A DNA stretch of 64,000 bases, taken from the NCBI GenBank assembly GCA_029582265.1, contig CM055819.1, positions 43,347,048 to 43,411,047 on the forward strand. Direction: 5' to 3'. Positions 32,240 through 43,500 of the stretch are shown one piece after another (the stretch's first letter is position 1; each line of letters opens with the position of its first letter). The stretch is from Zoroaster sp. YZ-2022. Taxonomy: Eukaryota; Echinodermata; Asteroidea; Forcipulatida; Zoroasteridae. Under the pieces are notes generated by a model. The model did not search any database and had not been told where the DNA came from. It was given only the letters and a program-made list of their open reading frames with translations. The position numbers and the translations under genes were made by a program.

Positions 32240-33055
32240 GTAAACCTTATCTTCTAAATATCTTCTGCATTCATTTACAAAAAAGGTCATAACCCCCATG
32301 ACAGTTTAGACATTGTGATTAGTTTATAAATGGTCACGTGGGACCCTGCATCCGCGCATGCCGGTAGGAGAAATGGTGTTATGTATCCAAAGGCCTATCA
32401 CTTTTGATAACATTTATATAAAATTAATGTTTTCATCCTTTATAAAAAAAAAAGGAGATATTTACAGAAACCAACATGTTAAGAAGAAAATATTGCATTC
32501 AGATTATTTGTATTCAATCTGATGTAGAAATCTTGAGCTGATGATCCGTTTGACTTTTAAATGTTGATTCACGTTTTCTCAACAATTGTTGGATGGAATC
32601 AATATTAATGTGTTTGGTACCATTATCATCGAATCCCTATGAAGCCAGGGGAACATCTCAATGATTTGTTTTTAATATTCCAAGAACGACTTTTTAAAAT
32701 GTTATCTTAATGACCCCCTCATACCCAAAACAACGATGATGGGTGTTCATGGTTGCCATGACAACCGTTTATTTTGAACACGTCTAATTGAATTTCCACT
32801 TGTTAGTGCTAAGTACCTGATTTTTGATACTGTTAGACATTTATTTAGTTGTTGAGATTGGGGTCATATTTCAAAAATTATTTTGACAAAATTGAGTTTT
32901 GTGTCCAATATCCAGTATGGCCGACATTACCTTTTAAAATGCAGAATCACATGTATGTTTTTGTCATTTTCAAGATTTTCATGGATTTATCGGTTCAGTT
33001 CCCCCAAACACAATCTTAATAAGAAATTGACGCCGTTGCGATAATTGTCCCTTTA
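32240..33055. other. intron a-b of module C, left part
   Basis: Collinear with 49906-50530 (CCATGACAGTTTAGACATTG, TATGTATCCAAAGGCC, GGTTGCCATGACAACCGTTT, TTGTGTCCAATATCCAGT). No gene seen. The collinearity breaks at about 33050, the 5' junction of the LINE. Confidence 0.7.
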
Positions 33056-35512
33056 GGTATTTTCATGAATGTCAATTAACAAACCTACACGAATTACCAG
33101 TAATAGTGCAACTCTGATTGACAATATATTCACCAATGATTTTTCCAGTCATAAAGCAGGTATTTTAATCACAGATATTAGTGACCATCTTCCTGTATTC
33201 ATGGTTATAGATAAATGTAAAGCACGAGATCCAAAAGCACTGAATTATACCAAACGTAATTTTAATAAAACAAACATTCGTAATTTTAACCAAGAACTTA
33301 ATGACACTAACTGGGATTTGTTACTTTCTACAAAAGATGTGAATGAAATGTACGACCAGTTCATAGATTATGTAATAAAACTTTATGACAAACATTTTCC
33401 ACAACGGGATCTCAAATGCAGAGTTAATAAAGACAAGTCTCCATGGTTAACAGAAGGCATTTACAATTCGGTTAGACGTAAAAATTACTTGTATAAGAAA
33501 TATCTTAAGAGCCCCACTTTTCAAAACAAATCTTCCTATGCGCAGTATAAAAACGTTCTTACATCCATTATTAGAACAGCTAAAAAGAATTATTTTTGTG
33601 AACAGTTCAATAGAGAGAAAAATAATCCTAAGGGTACATGGAAGCTTATAAATTCATTATTATGTAGATCCAAAACTAAATCTAACCCATGTTATTTTGA
33701 ACAAAATGGCGTGCGAATAGAAAATGATAAAGATATTGTTAGTTCCTTTAATAATTATTTTATCAATATTGGTAATAACATAGCAAAAAAACTACCAATA
33801 CCTGACCAATCTTTTGAGACCTTTCTTGGTGACAGGTGTCCACATTCGTTATTTCTGGCCCCGATCACTGAAGCAGAAATTGCCATTGTTATTCTTAAAC
33901 TCCCTTCTGGAAAAGCCCCTGGTTTTGATGGATTAAGCTCTTCTGTTATAAAAGAATCCAGGAATGCTTTAGCAAAGCCACTGACACTGTTATTCAACCA
34001 GTCATTTACGTCAGGGATTTTCCCCGACAGTTTAAAAATAGGTAAAGTTGTACCCATATCGATTTTAGTAATTACAGGCCTATTTCGATATTACCTGTGT
34101 TATCTAAAGTATTTGAAAAAATTGTTTATACTCGTTTAATTTGCTTCATAAATAAGTATGGGTTGTTATCAGAATCGCAATATGGATTCAGAGCACAACG
34201 CTCCACTGAGTTAGCAATTACGAGTGTACTTAATAAAATTATTAATGCCATTGAAAACAAGCAAATATCAATCGGTATTTTCCTGGACCTGTCCAAGGCT
34301 TTTGATACTGTTAATCATGATATACTTCTTCATAAATTGGAACATATTGGTGTTCGCGGAATAGCCTTGGACTGGTTCAAGAGTTACTTATCACAAAGAA
34401 AACAATTTGTCTCATATAATTCATCAAATTCATTACATAACTCAATTTCCTGTGGAGTTCCTCAAGGTTCTGTATTGGGACCTTTATTGTTCATTATTTA
34501 TGTTAATGATATATGTAATTCGACTAATATGGTTTCATTCTGTTTATTTGCAGATGATACAAATCTATTATATAACCATGACAATGTAGACATTGCTATT
34601 AATAATTTGAATATTGAACTTGTTAAGATAAGCAAATGGCTCTCATCCAATAAATCTGTAAATCTACTTAAGACCAATTATATAGTTTTTAGTACTCGAC
34701 AGAACAAATACATCCGCAATGCTAATATACGCTTAAATGGTACTACATTGAACCAAGTAAAGAGTACAAAATTCTTAGGAATTGTTATTGATGAGAAGCT
34801 TTCTTGGAATAAACATATAGATATGTTGACCAGCAAAATCTCCAAAAACATTGGTGTCATGAACAGATTGAAATGTTTTCTACCCAAACATATTCTTTTA
34901 ACGTTATATAATTCCCTCATTCTTCCATATATAAATTATGCTATATTAAATTGGGGTAGCTCAACTTCACAATCTAATAAACTTTTTCTTCTACAGAAGA
35001 AAGCTGTTCGAATTATTACAAAAAGTTGGTACTTAGAACATACCGCTGCGTTGTTTGCAGAGTTAAACGTTCTTAAATTCAACGACCTATACAATTTAAA
35101 TCTAGGCAAATTCATGTTTAAGTATAACAATGACCTCCTTCCTACTGATTTCAAAGATTTGTGCACGCTATCCTCATCGGTACATACATATGGCACCCGT
35201 GCACAGAACGTCATTATCTAAAAACAGTGTATGTTTTCGTGGTATTATATTTTGGAATCATCTCAAACCGGATCTAAAAGAACCTCTTACACTTGGTTCA
35301 TTATCAAAAAAACTTAAACAATACTTTTTAAATATGTATATGCAGTAAAAAACAAACCTGATTCAAATTATAATCAAAATGTTATTATTGTTATGAATTA
35401 TTTAGTAGTCAGGTCTCACATGCCTGTTACATGTCCTTGTCATGTCTAAGTCTTTGTCTGTCATAGGGGAAGATTTAAAAGCATTATGCTTCATTTTCCC
35501 CTGTTGATGTGA
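33056..35512 (+). mobile_element. CR1-clade-like LINE (older copy), 5' truncated
   Basis: The frame 33069-34050 starts inside the endonuclease (SATLIDNIFTN, ISDHLPVF), passes a linker and enters the RT fingers (LPSGKAPGFDGLSSSVIKE). One frameshift near 34060 leads to 34097-35221 with FLDLSKAFDTVNHDIL, SCGVPQGSVLGPLLF and FADDTNLL, the catalytic palm motifs, then a thumb/C-terminal region. A second shift at about 35220 leads to IIFWNHLKPDLK and the stop at 35348. The 5' end is a truncation, as usual for target-primed insertion. The 3' UTR is interrupted at about 35512 by the next LINE and resumes at about 39438-39617, ending in ATGGAAATAAATGTG. Confidence 0.85.
33069..35348 (+). pseudogene. 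endonuclease (partial) and reverse transcriptase of the older LINE
   Basis: Two large frames with frame changes near 34060 and 35220. The RT palm motifs F-D-LSKAFDTV, GVPQGSVLGPLL and FADD are intact, so the core would be intact but for the frameshifts. The endonuclease lacks its N-terminal active-site residues because of 5' truncation. It would act on its own RNA at a nicked target; it cannot do so as read. Confidence 0.85.
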
Positions 35513-35840
35513 GTGAGCGCCTTACAAGCAGCAACTCATAACAGCTCTCCAGTTTTTGTGCTAAGTAAGTGTTTTGTAGCTACAAGTTTGTCTTCATTTT
35601 TATACTAGTGGATTTCTTATTACACCTGGAATCTACTGGACGTTTTATGTGAGTATTTGTACATTTGTTTTCTTATAATAAGTGAAAAACTGTTTGTTTT
35701 TTGTCTGTCTCTGCAGTAAAATTTCACTGTTGAGTGTATACACATTTTGGATCTTCATTTTATTTGTGCAGTCAACTCTGATTTAGATTATAGCCTGTAG
35801 CTAGAGATTATAACCTGTAGCTTGACCACAAGCCTTTTGT

Positions 35841-37112
35841 TTGGATCAACAACTTTGTGATCAGACAATGGAGGTCTACATCCTGTTTATTCTACTCCTG
35901 CTATCCAGACCATGGTGTCTCAATGACTCATCAGTAGATGGCTACAAGATGCAATCTACAGATTGTTCAACTAAAATCCGCCATCTTAAATTCTTGAGAC
36001 GTCCTATATCATACTATGATAATTCATCTGCCACCTTTCACCTGGAACTCTTAATTTCTGGTGACATAAACCCAAACCCTGGACCTGAAACACTGATCAA
36101 CACACCCACAAAAGCCACTCAGCTCCATAAAATTTCCTACAGCCGTAATGAACTACTCAATCTTCGCAATGCTCCATGTACTGATGTAGCTTTATCTTAT
36201 TTAGGATTGAGTCAATTGAACTGTCTTGGAATACTTGCTAATCAACCCCAAACATACCGCCGCACACATAGAGGTAAAAAAGCTGGTCGCCGTAGAATGG
36301 ACGGACTTACACAACTAGCACTCCAGCCTTACCAACCCCCAGCAGTGAACTCAACCACATCAACAAGCGACATTGGCATAACTTCAACTCCAAATGTTCA
36401 CAATGAGTCTAAACTTCAGCTCTGTGTCTTGAATACTCAATCCATATGTAACAAATCGGATGAATTTGTTGACTTTGTACTTCAAAACAATTTGGATCTT
36501 GTTGCCATAACCGAGACATGGTTTAAACCTAATGATGACTTGCCACCCCGTGAGTGTACTCCTGCTGGCTACTCTCTCCATCATATCCCCAGACCAATAA
36601 AGACCGGTGGAGGGGTTGCACTACTCTTTAGGTCCAGTTTATCTGTCAGTATGAAAAGTGTTAACATTGACTACCTAACATTTGAATCTCTGCATGCTGA
36701 GGTAACGTGCAACTCTAGATCTGTTCGCCTTATTAATATTTATCGACCAGAAAGGGATGTTGATGGTAAACATGTAAACTTCTCCAGTTTTCTGCAGGAA
36801 TTTGAAAAATTAATTGTCGATTATCTCTTACACCCATCTGACATTATTTTAACCGGCGATTTTAACATTCATATGGACATTATTTCAAACAATTATGCAA
36901 ATCAGTTTAAAGATCTGCTCTCTGCTCATGGACTTATACAGCACATCACAGCACCCACTCATCGGTATGGTCACTGTCTTGACCTCATGATAACGCGTGA
37001 AAATACTTCACCTCTTATCTCGAATATAACTATTCATCCTGGCTTATCTGATCATTATGCAATCATGGTAAATTTGAACCTTAAAAACCTCCCATACCTA
37101 CCATTTCTGTAA
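35841..37112 (+). pseudogene. LINE leader, 2A-like motif and endonuclease
   Basis: A 423-residue frame. The first Met has a second Met nine residues on (MEVYILFILLLLSRPWCL), a signal-peptide-like leader. At residues 74-82 the 2A-like GDINPNPGP follows LELLIS. From about residue 195 an APE-type endonuclease has LCVLNTQSICNK (N), DLVAITETWF (E), ILTGDFNIH (D-N) and a terminal LSDHYAI (SDH), i.e. all main catalytic motifs. The frame ends at 37112 after an indel in an A-run at about 37083; a shifted frame continues to 37309. It is likely inactive by this break, though the active-site motifs are preserved. Confidence 0.88.
36060..36086 (+). other. 2A-like ribosome-skipping motif GDINPNPGP
   Basis: In frame within the LINE leader, preceded by LELLIS. 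The 2A consensus is D-(V/I)-E-x-N-P-G-P; here the Glu is replaced by Asn, as in many CR1/Rex1-type elements of marine animals. The inverted copy keeps the identical motif at about 1219-1245. Activity is uncertain because of the E to N change. Confidence 0.7.
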
Positions 37113-37463
37113 CTACTCGCCACTGGAAAAAAAAAATATTAAAGATTTATGTCATGATATTGAATCTCAACTGGAAAATGTAAACCTTGAAGATGGTGAG
37201 CTGGATTCTTGTGTCAGTCTATTTGAATCTACTGTCCGTAACATCTTGGATGATCATGCTCCGCAAAAACTCGAACTGTTCAACTCCAATCTGAATCCCC
37301 TGGTTCAATGATGATATCCGTGCTGCAAGGAAAATCCGCCGTCAACTTGAGCGAAGATGGCGTGACAATGGGAAATTTGGAGTACATCGGCAAGAATACT
37401 GTAACCAACGTGATATTGTGAAGAACATGATTAACCAGGCAAAAATAACTCACTACTCATCTC

Positions 37464-39281
37464 TTGTGGAAGATAGCTCTGGTGATCAGAAAAAACTCTT
37501 TAACATTGTTGAAAAGCTGCTTCATAAACCCAAAGCTCCAGTGCTTCCATCTACACACTCGATCAGGACCTCGCAAATGCTTTTTCAAACTTTTTGTCAC
37601 AAAAATTGAGAATATCCGTCGTTCTTTTCCCACAGTACCTGCCATTCTATCACAAACACCATCACGCAAGGATCCACAATGTAGACTGTCCATGTTTGAG
37701 CCTACTAGTGTTACGGAGATCAAGAAACTCATCATGAAATCGCCATCAAAATCATGTGAACTTGATCCAGTGCCAACTTCGCTAATAAAACAAAATATTG
37801 ATGTGTTTGCTAAGTATATCACAATTATTGTAAACAGATCTCTTTCTTCCGGTTGTTTCCCTAATAGCCAGAAGGTTGCTCATGTTAAACCACTCCTAAA
37901 GAAACCCAATTTGGACAAGGAAGTTTTCAAAGATTACCGACCAGTAGCAAATTTAAAGTACCTTGGAAAAACAATCGAGCGAGTTGTTTCATCACGGATC
38001 TCTGACCATGTTCGTGCTAATAACCTGTCGGACACATTTCAGTCAGCCTACAAACCATTTCATGGAACGGAAACTGCTCTTCTTCGCGTCAACAATGACA
38101 TTTTATCTGCCATGGATGAGGGGAAAATCACTGCATTAGTTTTGTTAGACTTAAGCGCCGCTTTTGACACTGTCGATCATAAAATCCTTCTCTCCCGCCT
38201 TCAATATCATCTTGGAATACGTGACACAGCCCTGGATTGGTGTAAGTCCTACCTTTTAAATAGGCCTCAGCATGTTTGTATTGGTAACGCTATCTCCAAG
38301 CCTGTTACTCTTGACTATTCTGTACCCCAAGGCTCTGTGCTCGGCCCACAGTGGTTTACTGTTTATACCTTTCCAGTTCGTGATATCATTTTGAAGTATA
38401 ATTTAAATTACCATGTTTACGCTGATGACACGCAGCTTTACATTACTTTTAAATCCTCTCAAGAACCTGCCGATTCCTGCATTACAACACTGGAGAAATG
38501 TATTCAAGAGATTCGAAGTTGGATGAGACAAAACTTCCTGAAATTGAACGATGGAAAAACAGAATTTGTTCTATTTGGATCACGTCAGCAATTGTCTAAA
38601 GTTACTCTTCCATTTATTACAATTGGTGACTCGCAGATAACCCCCTCATTACATGCACGTAATTTGGGTGTTATATTTGACTCGACAATGACTTTAAAAC
38701 CACATATCTCCAACATTGTTCGCATATCATCATTTCATATCAGAAATATAAGCCGAATTAGGAAATACTTGAATAAAAGTGCTGCTGAACAAATTATACA
38801 TGCATTTGTCACATCACGGCTCGATAACGGGAATGCTCTCCTTTACGGTCTTCCGCAGAATCAAATATCTCGTCTTCAGCACATACAAAACACAGCAGCT
38901 CGTGTTGTGACTTTGTCCAGAAAGTCATGCCATATCACGCCAATCTTGAAAGAACTGCACTGGCTTCCTGTTTCACAGAGAATTGTTTTTAAACTTATGC
39001 TAATTGTTCACAAATCTTTTAATAACATTGCTCCAATTTATATTTCTGAACTACTTAAAGTCTACACTCCATCACGCAATTTGCGCTCCAGCAACATGTC
39101 ACTCCTCAAGGAACCAACTTCAAAACGGAACTGGGGTGATAGGTCGTTTTCTGTCGCAGCTCCGAGACTCTGGAATCATCTTCCAATTAAACTCAAATCT
39201 TGTCATAGTATAACCAGATTCAAGTCGATGCTTAAAACTCATCTTATGTCACAACTCTTCAAAGATGATGTATATTTGTAA
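37464..39281 (+). pseudogene. LINE reverse transcriptase
   Basis: A 605-codon frame with RT fingers (KSPSKSCELDPVPTSLIK), YRPVANLKYLGKTIER, the palm motifs VLLDLSAAFDTVDHKIL, YSVPQGSVLGPQWF and YADDTQLY, thumb, and a long C-terminal region with LHWLPVSQRIVFKLM and PRLWNHLP typical of CR1-like elements. In the palm, GPLLF has become GPQWF. The N-terminal link to the endonuclease is interrupted by frameshifts at about 37308 and 37590 (linker frame 37310-37609). The rest is unusually intact, which fits a recent insertion. Confidence 0.88.
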
Positions 39282-39437
39282 TTGCATTGTAGGTACATGT
39301 ATCTCGGTACATAATTTGTTTTCCCTATGCTATCATTGTATATTGTTTGTATTAATGTTTTTTCTTTGTTTCCGCGCCTTGAGCGCCCAGCAGGGTGGAT
39401 ATGTGCGCGCTAAAAATCTTTATTATTATTATTATTA

Positions 39438-39617
39438 CATGTTGGTAATACTGCCAAGTTCCTATGTATACTGACAAGTTCCTATGTATAAATCCTGTAA
39501 TTTACACTTAACATATTGTCAACTGTGCTTAATATTAATAATCTGTAATGTACTATTGTACCCATTATGGATTAAGTTGTTGCCAACATGGAAATAAATG
39601 TGTGACATTGTATTGTC
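39438..39617 (+). mobile_element. 3' end of the older LINE, displaced by insertion
   Basis: After the (ATT)n of the younger LINE the sequence ATGTTGGTAATACTGCC runs to GGAAATAAATGTGTGACATT. At about 39625 the sequence becomes collinear again with the pre-exon-b intron of the other modules (CACTCAGATATTC). The assignment to the older LINE is inferred from position. Confidence 0.55.
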
Positions 39618-39770
39618 ACGACGAACACAAAAACAATGTTCACTCAGATATTCTAAAGTATTCAAGATGACACACCCCACTTATATAGAAAAAATCAGAC
39701 CGAACCGAACCGGGCCAAACTAAACCAATATACAGCAATCCGTAGATATCCGATCTTTCTATTTCTACAG

Positions 39771-39964
39771 GTGGCTGGTGTGCAGTATACACCAATCAGA
39801 ACCATTGGATTCGTGTGGACCTGCACGAGTCAGTTACTGTCACTGGCATCATCACACAAGGGCATGCCAATAGTGGGTATTGGATAAAGACATATAAAAT
39901 AAAGTACAGTGGCAACGGGGCTGATAGGATCTACGTGACTGGAGCCGATGGGTCACCATTGGAG
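39771..39964 (+). CDS. F5/8 type C domain, exon b of module C
   Basis: A 194-nt exon after TTTCTACAG and before GTTAGC; phase 1 in, phase 0 out. It encodes GWCAVYTNQNHWIRVDLHES, VTGIITQGHANSGYW, YKIKYSGNGADRIYV and TGADGSPLE. In B and D the residue before IY is Trp (DWIY, EWIY); here it is Arg (DRIY), a change in a usually aromatic core position of the fold. It is nearly identical to exon b of module D otherwise. Confidence 0.9.
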
Positions 39965-40510
39965 GTTAGCAATATGGCATAGGCCTACTTGCAATGATTC
40001 CAATTTTCCAAGAATAGGAAATAATAAATTGACTACAAACAAATCGACATAATTATTGTAATAATTATGAACAATTTATTTTCACAAATTAGTAATGGCG
40101 AAGGACAACTGATAACTCTGGGAAAGATAACCTGTTCTTCCTCTTTGTCAAAATTTACATAATATCATACTCGTTACATCTCATCAATAATGAAATGTAA
40201 ACACGATACGAGAGAAAAAAATATGAACTTAAATTTAAATTGAAAACAAAACTCAGGATTTCATGAATTGGTTATTTTAACATGGGTGGGGATCCCTATT
40301 GACCAATCAAATCACTGTGCGTGACCACAATCCCGACCCTTGAACAATGAAAACAATACCCAATCCCCATGTGTCCCGTTATCAATACACGGGGTGCCTG
40401 GGAGGGGAGGAGTGGGGAAAACAATTGATAGTTGCTTTCCCCAATAATCTCATTAATTTCACTGCAAACCTCTTGAGAAAAAGGATTGTAAGACACCTAA
40501 AATATATATT
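39965..40510. other. intron b-c of module C, left part
   Basis: Collinear with 10004-10400 and 11240-11500 (ATTCCAATTTTCCAA, TGGGGATCCC, ATCAATACACGGGGTGCCTG); the middle part seen in A and B is deleted. It ends at the Helentron-like insertion. Confidence 0.7.
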
Positions 40511-43500
40511 TAGGTGTTCGGTGTATATGCCCGAAACACCTATTGTTTTTGTTCGTTTTTTTAGGCGTTCGGGTATGCACCCGAAACACCTGTTGTTTTT
40601 GTTTGTTTTTTGTTCTCCTTCTTCTTCTTCTTCTCTTAGAACATAACACGTAGATGAAACATGAGTTGTGACGTCATCATGAGGTCATCAGATGTTGCAT
40701 TACGATAAATCAAAGTTTAATATTTAAAAAAATCATATCAAGGGATCTGAAAAATCAATAAATTTCCTGATTTAGTCGGGGAAAATATGTAGTTTATCAT
40801 GAGTGTAAAGAGTGTGAAATATGTGACATTAGAGACGAGGATATGTTTGAGTTTGATATTTATTTTTATTGAAAACACGACATTTTTGAAAAATTACGCG
40901 CAATCCAGAATATGTTATTTCCACCACGTCCGCAATACTCAATCGAGTGGGTGGGGCATAGAAAACAGTCCGGCCGGCGGAACGGTAATACTGTTTGTCG
41001 CCCTCTATTTGTCGCGGAGAAACAGATAACACTGTTATGTACATGTTTCTTTACAATGTATTGAGTCATTGCAAAAACTATTTTTTGAGAAAACCTATTC
41101 CTCAGCAGCAATAACTTAGAACATAACACGTAGATGAAACATGAGTTGTGACGTCATCATGAGGTCATCAGATATTCAATTACGATAAATCAAAGTTTAA
41201 TATTTAAAAAAATTATATCTCAACAACCACAAGAGGTAAATTCACAATTTTTGGACCATTGTACATATCGTTAATTGTCAAAAAATATTTGCACAAAGGT
41301 GACCCCAATTAGACCTTACTTCCTGTCCAAACCGGAAGTCAAGGTTTAATATTTAAAAAAATCATAACAAAACAACCACAAGATGTAAATTGACATTTTT
41401 TGCACTATTGTAGATTGTTAATTGTCAAAAATATTTACAAACACATGACCCCAATTTGACCTTTACTTTCTGTCCAAACCGGAAGTCAAAGTTTAATAAA
41501 ACAAAAATCATATCTCAACAACCACAAGGAGTAAATTCAAAATCTTTCCACCATTGTATAGATTGTTAATTGTCGAAAAATATTTACACAAAGGTGACCT
41601 CAATTTGACCTAACTTCCTGTCCAAACCGGAAGTCAAAGTTTAATATTTAAAAAATCATATCTCAACAACCACAAGAGGTAAATTCACAATATTTGTACC
41701 ATTGTACAGATCGTTAATTGTCAAAAATTATTTACAAAAAGGTGACCCAATTTGACCTTACTTCCTGTCCAAACCGGAAGTCAAAGTTTAATATTTAAAA
41801 AAATCATATCTCAACAACCACAAGAGGTAAATTAACATTTTTTGCACCATTGTATAGATTGTTAATTGTCGAAAAATATTTACACAAAGGTGACCCCAAT
41901 TTGACCTTACTTCCTGTCCAAACCTGAAGTCAAAGTTTAATATTTAAAAAAATCATATCTCAACAACCACAAGAGGTAAATTCACAGTTTTTGCACCATT
42001 GTACAGATTGTTTATTGTCAAAAATATTTACAAAAACATTACCCCAATTTGACCTTTACTTCCTGTCCAAACCGAAAGTCAAAGTTTAATATTAACAAAA
42101 ATCATCCACAAGAGATAAATTCACAATCTTTGCACGAAGGTACAGATCGTTAATTGTCAAAAAATATTTAAACAAAGTTGACCCCAATTTGACCTTTACG
42201 TGTCCCGAACACCTAGTGTTTGTCAATACAAACACCAATCTCTATTTGTTTTTAGGTGTTCGGGTATGTACCCGAAACACCTATTGTTTTTGTTCGTTTT
42301 TATTTTTTTTATTTTTTTCTTCTCCTTCTCCGGATAGATTGTCTACAAAAAAACACATACTTGTAAACTTCACATGAACTTGAAACTTGGCAAGTACTTA
42401 GAACTTAACGCATAGATGAAATATGAGTTGTGACATCAGATGAAACATGAGTTGTGACGTCATGATGAGGTCATTAGATATCGAATAAGGATAAATCAAA
42501 TTTTAATATTAAAAAATCATATCTCAACAACCACAAGTAGTAAATTCACATTTTTTGCACCATTGTACAGATTGTTAATTGTCAAAAAATATTTACAAAA
42601 AGGTGACCCCAATTTGACCTTACTTCCTGTCCAAAAAAATAATAATGCAAAGTTTCTTTAAAAAAACATTCTGACGTCATCATCACTGCCCTGACAAAAC
42701 CCGAACACCTATGTGTTTGTAATATAACAAACACTTAAGTCTAATCTTCTTCTTCTTCTTCTTCTTCTTCTTCTTCTCCGGATAGATTGTCTACAAAAAA
42801 ACATATACTTGCGAACTTCACATGAACTTGGAAATTGACACATACTTAGACCCTAATATGTAGATGAAACAGAATTTGTGACGTCATGGTTACATCATCA
42901 GATATCGAATTACTTAAAATCAACGTTTAATATTTAAAAAAATCATATCTCAACAACAACAACAGGTAAATTCACAATTTTTGCACCATTGTACAGATCG
43001 TTAATTGTCAAAAAATATTTTCAAAAAGGTCACCCCAATTTAACCTTACTTCCTGTCCAAACCGGAAGTCAAAGTTTAATATTTAAAAAAAATCATAAAT
43101 TATCTCAACAACCACAACAGGTAAATTCACAGTTTTTGCACCATTGTACAGATTTTTAATTGTATAAAAATATTTACACAAAGGTGACCCCAATTTGACC
43201 TTACTTCCTGTCCAAACCGGAAGTTAAACTTTAATATTAAAAAAAATCATATATCAACAACCACAAGAGGTAAATTGGCATTGTTTGTACCATTGTATAG
43301 ATTGTTAATTGTAGAAAAATATTTACACAAAGGTGACCCCAATTTGACCTTACTTCCTGTCCAAACCGGAAGTTAAACTTTAATATTAAAAAAAATCATA
43401 TCTCAACAACCACAAGAGGTAAATTGACATTTTTTGTACCATTGTATCGTTTGTTAATTGTAGAAACATATTTACACAAAGGTGACCCCAATTTGACCTT

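Larger units (their letters stand above)
35513..39437 (+). mobile_element. CR1-like LINE, near full length, inserted into the older LINE
   Basis: The 5' end GTGAGCGCCTTAC is shared with the inverted copy at 1783. A 330-bp 5' UTR is followed by a leader with 2A-like motif, endonuclease, linker, reverse transcriptase and 3' UTR ending in GCGCGCTAAAAATCTTTATT and (ATT)n. It is broken by frameshifts near 37085, 37308 and 37600. Flanks TGTTGATGT (35504) and TGTTGGTAA (39440) may be a decayed target duplication and are continuous with the 3' UTR of the older LINE. Confidence 0.88.
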
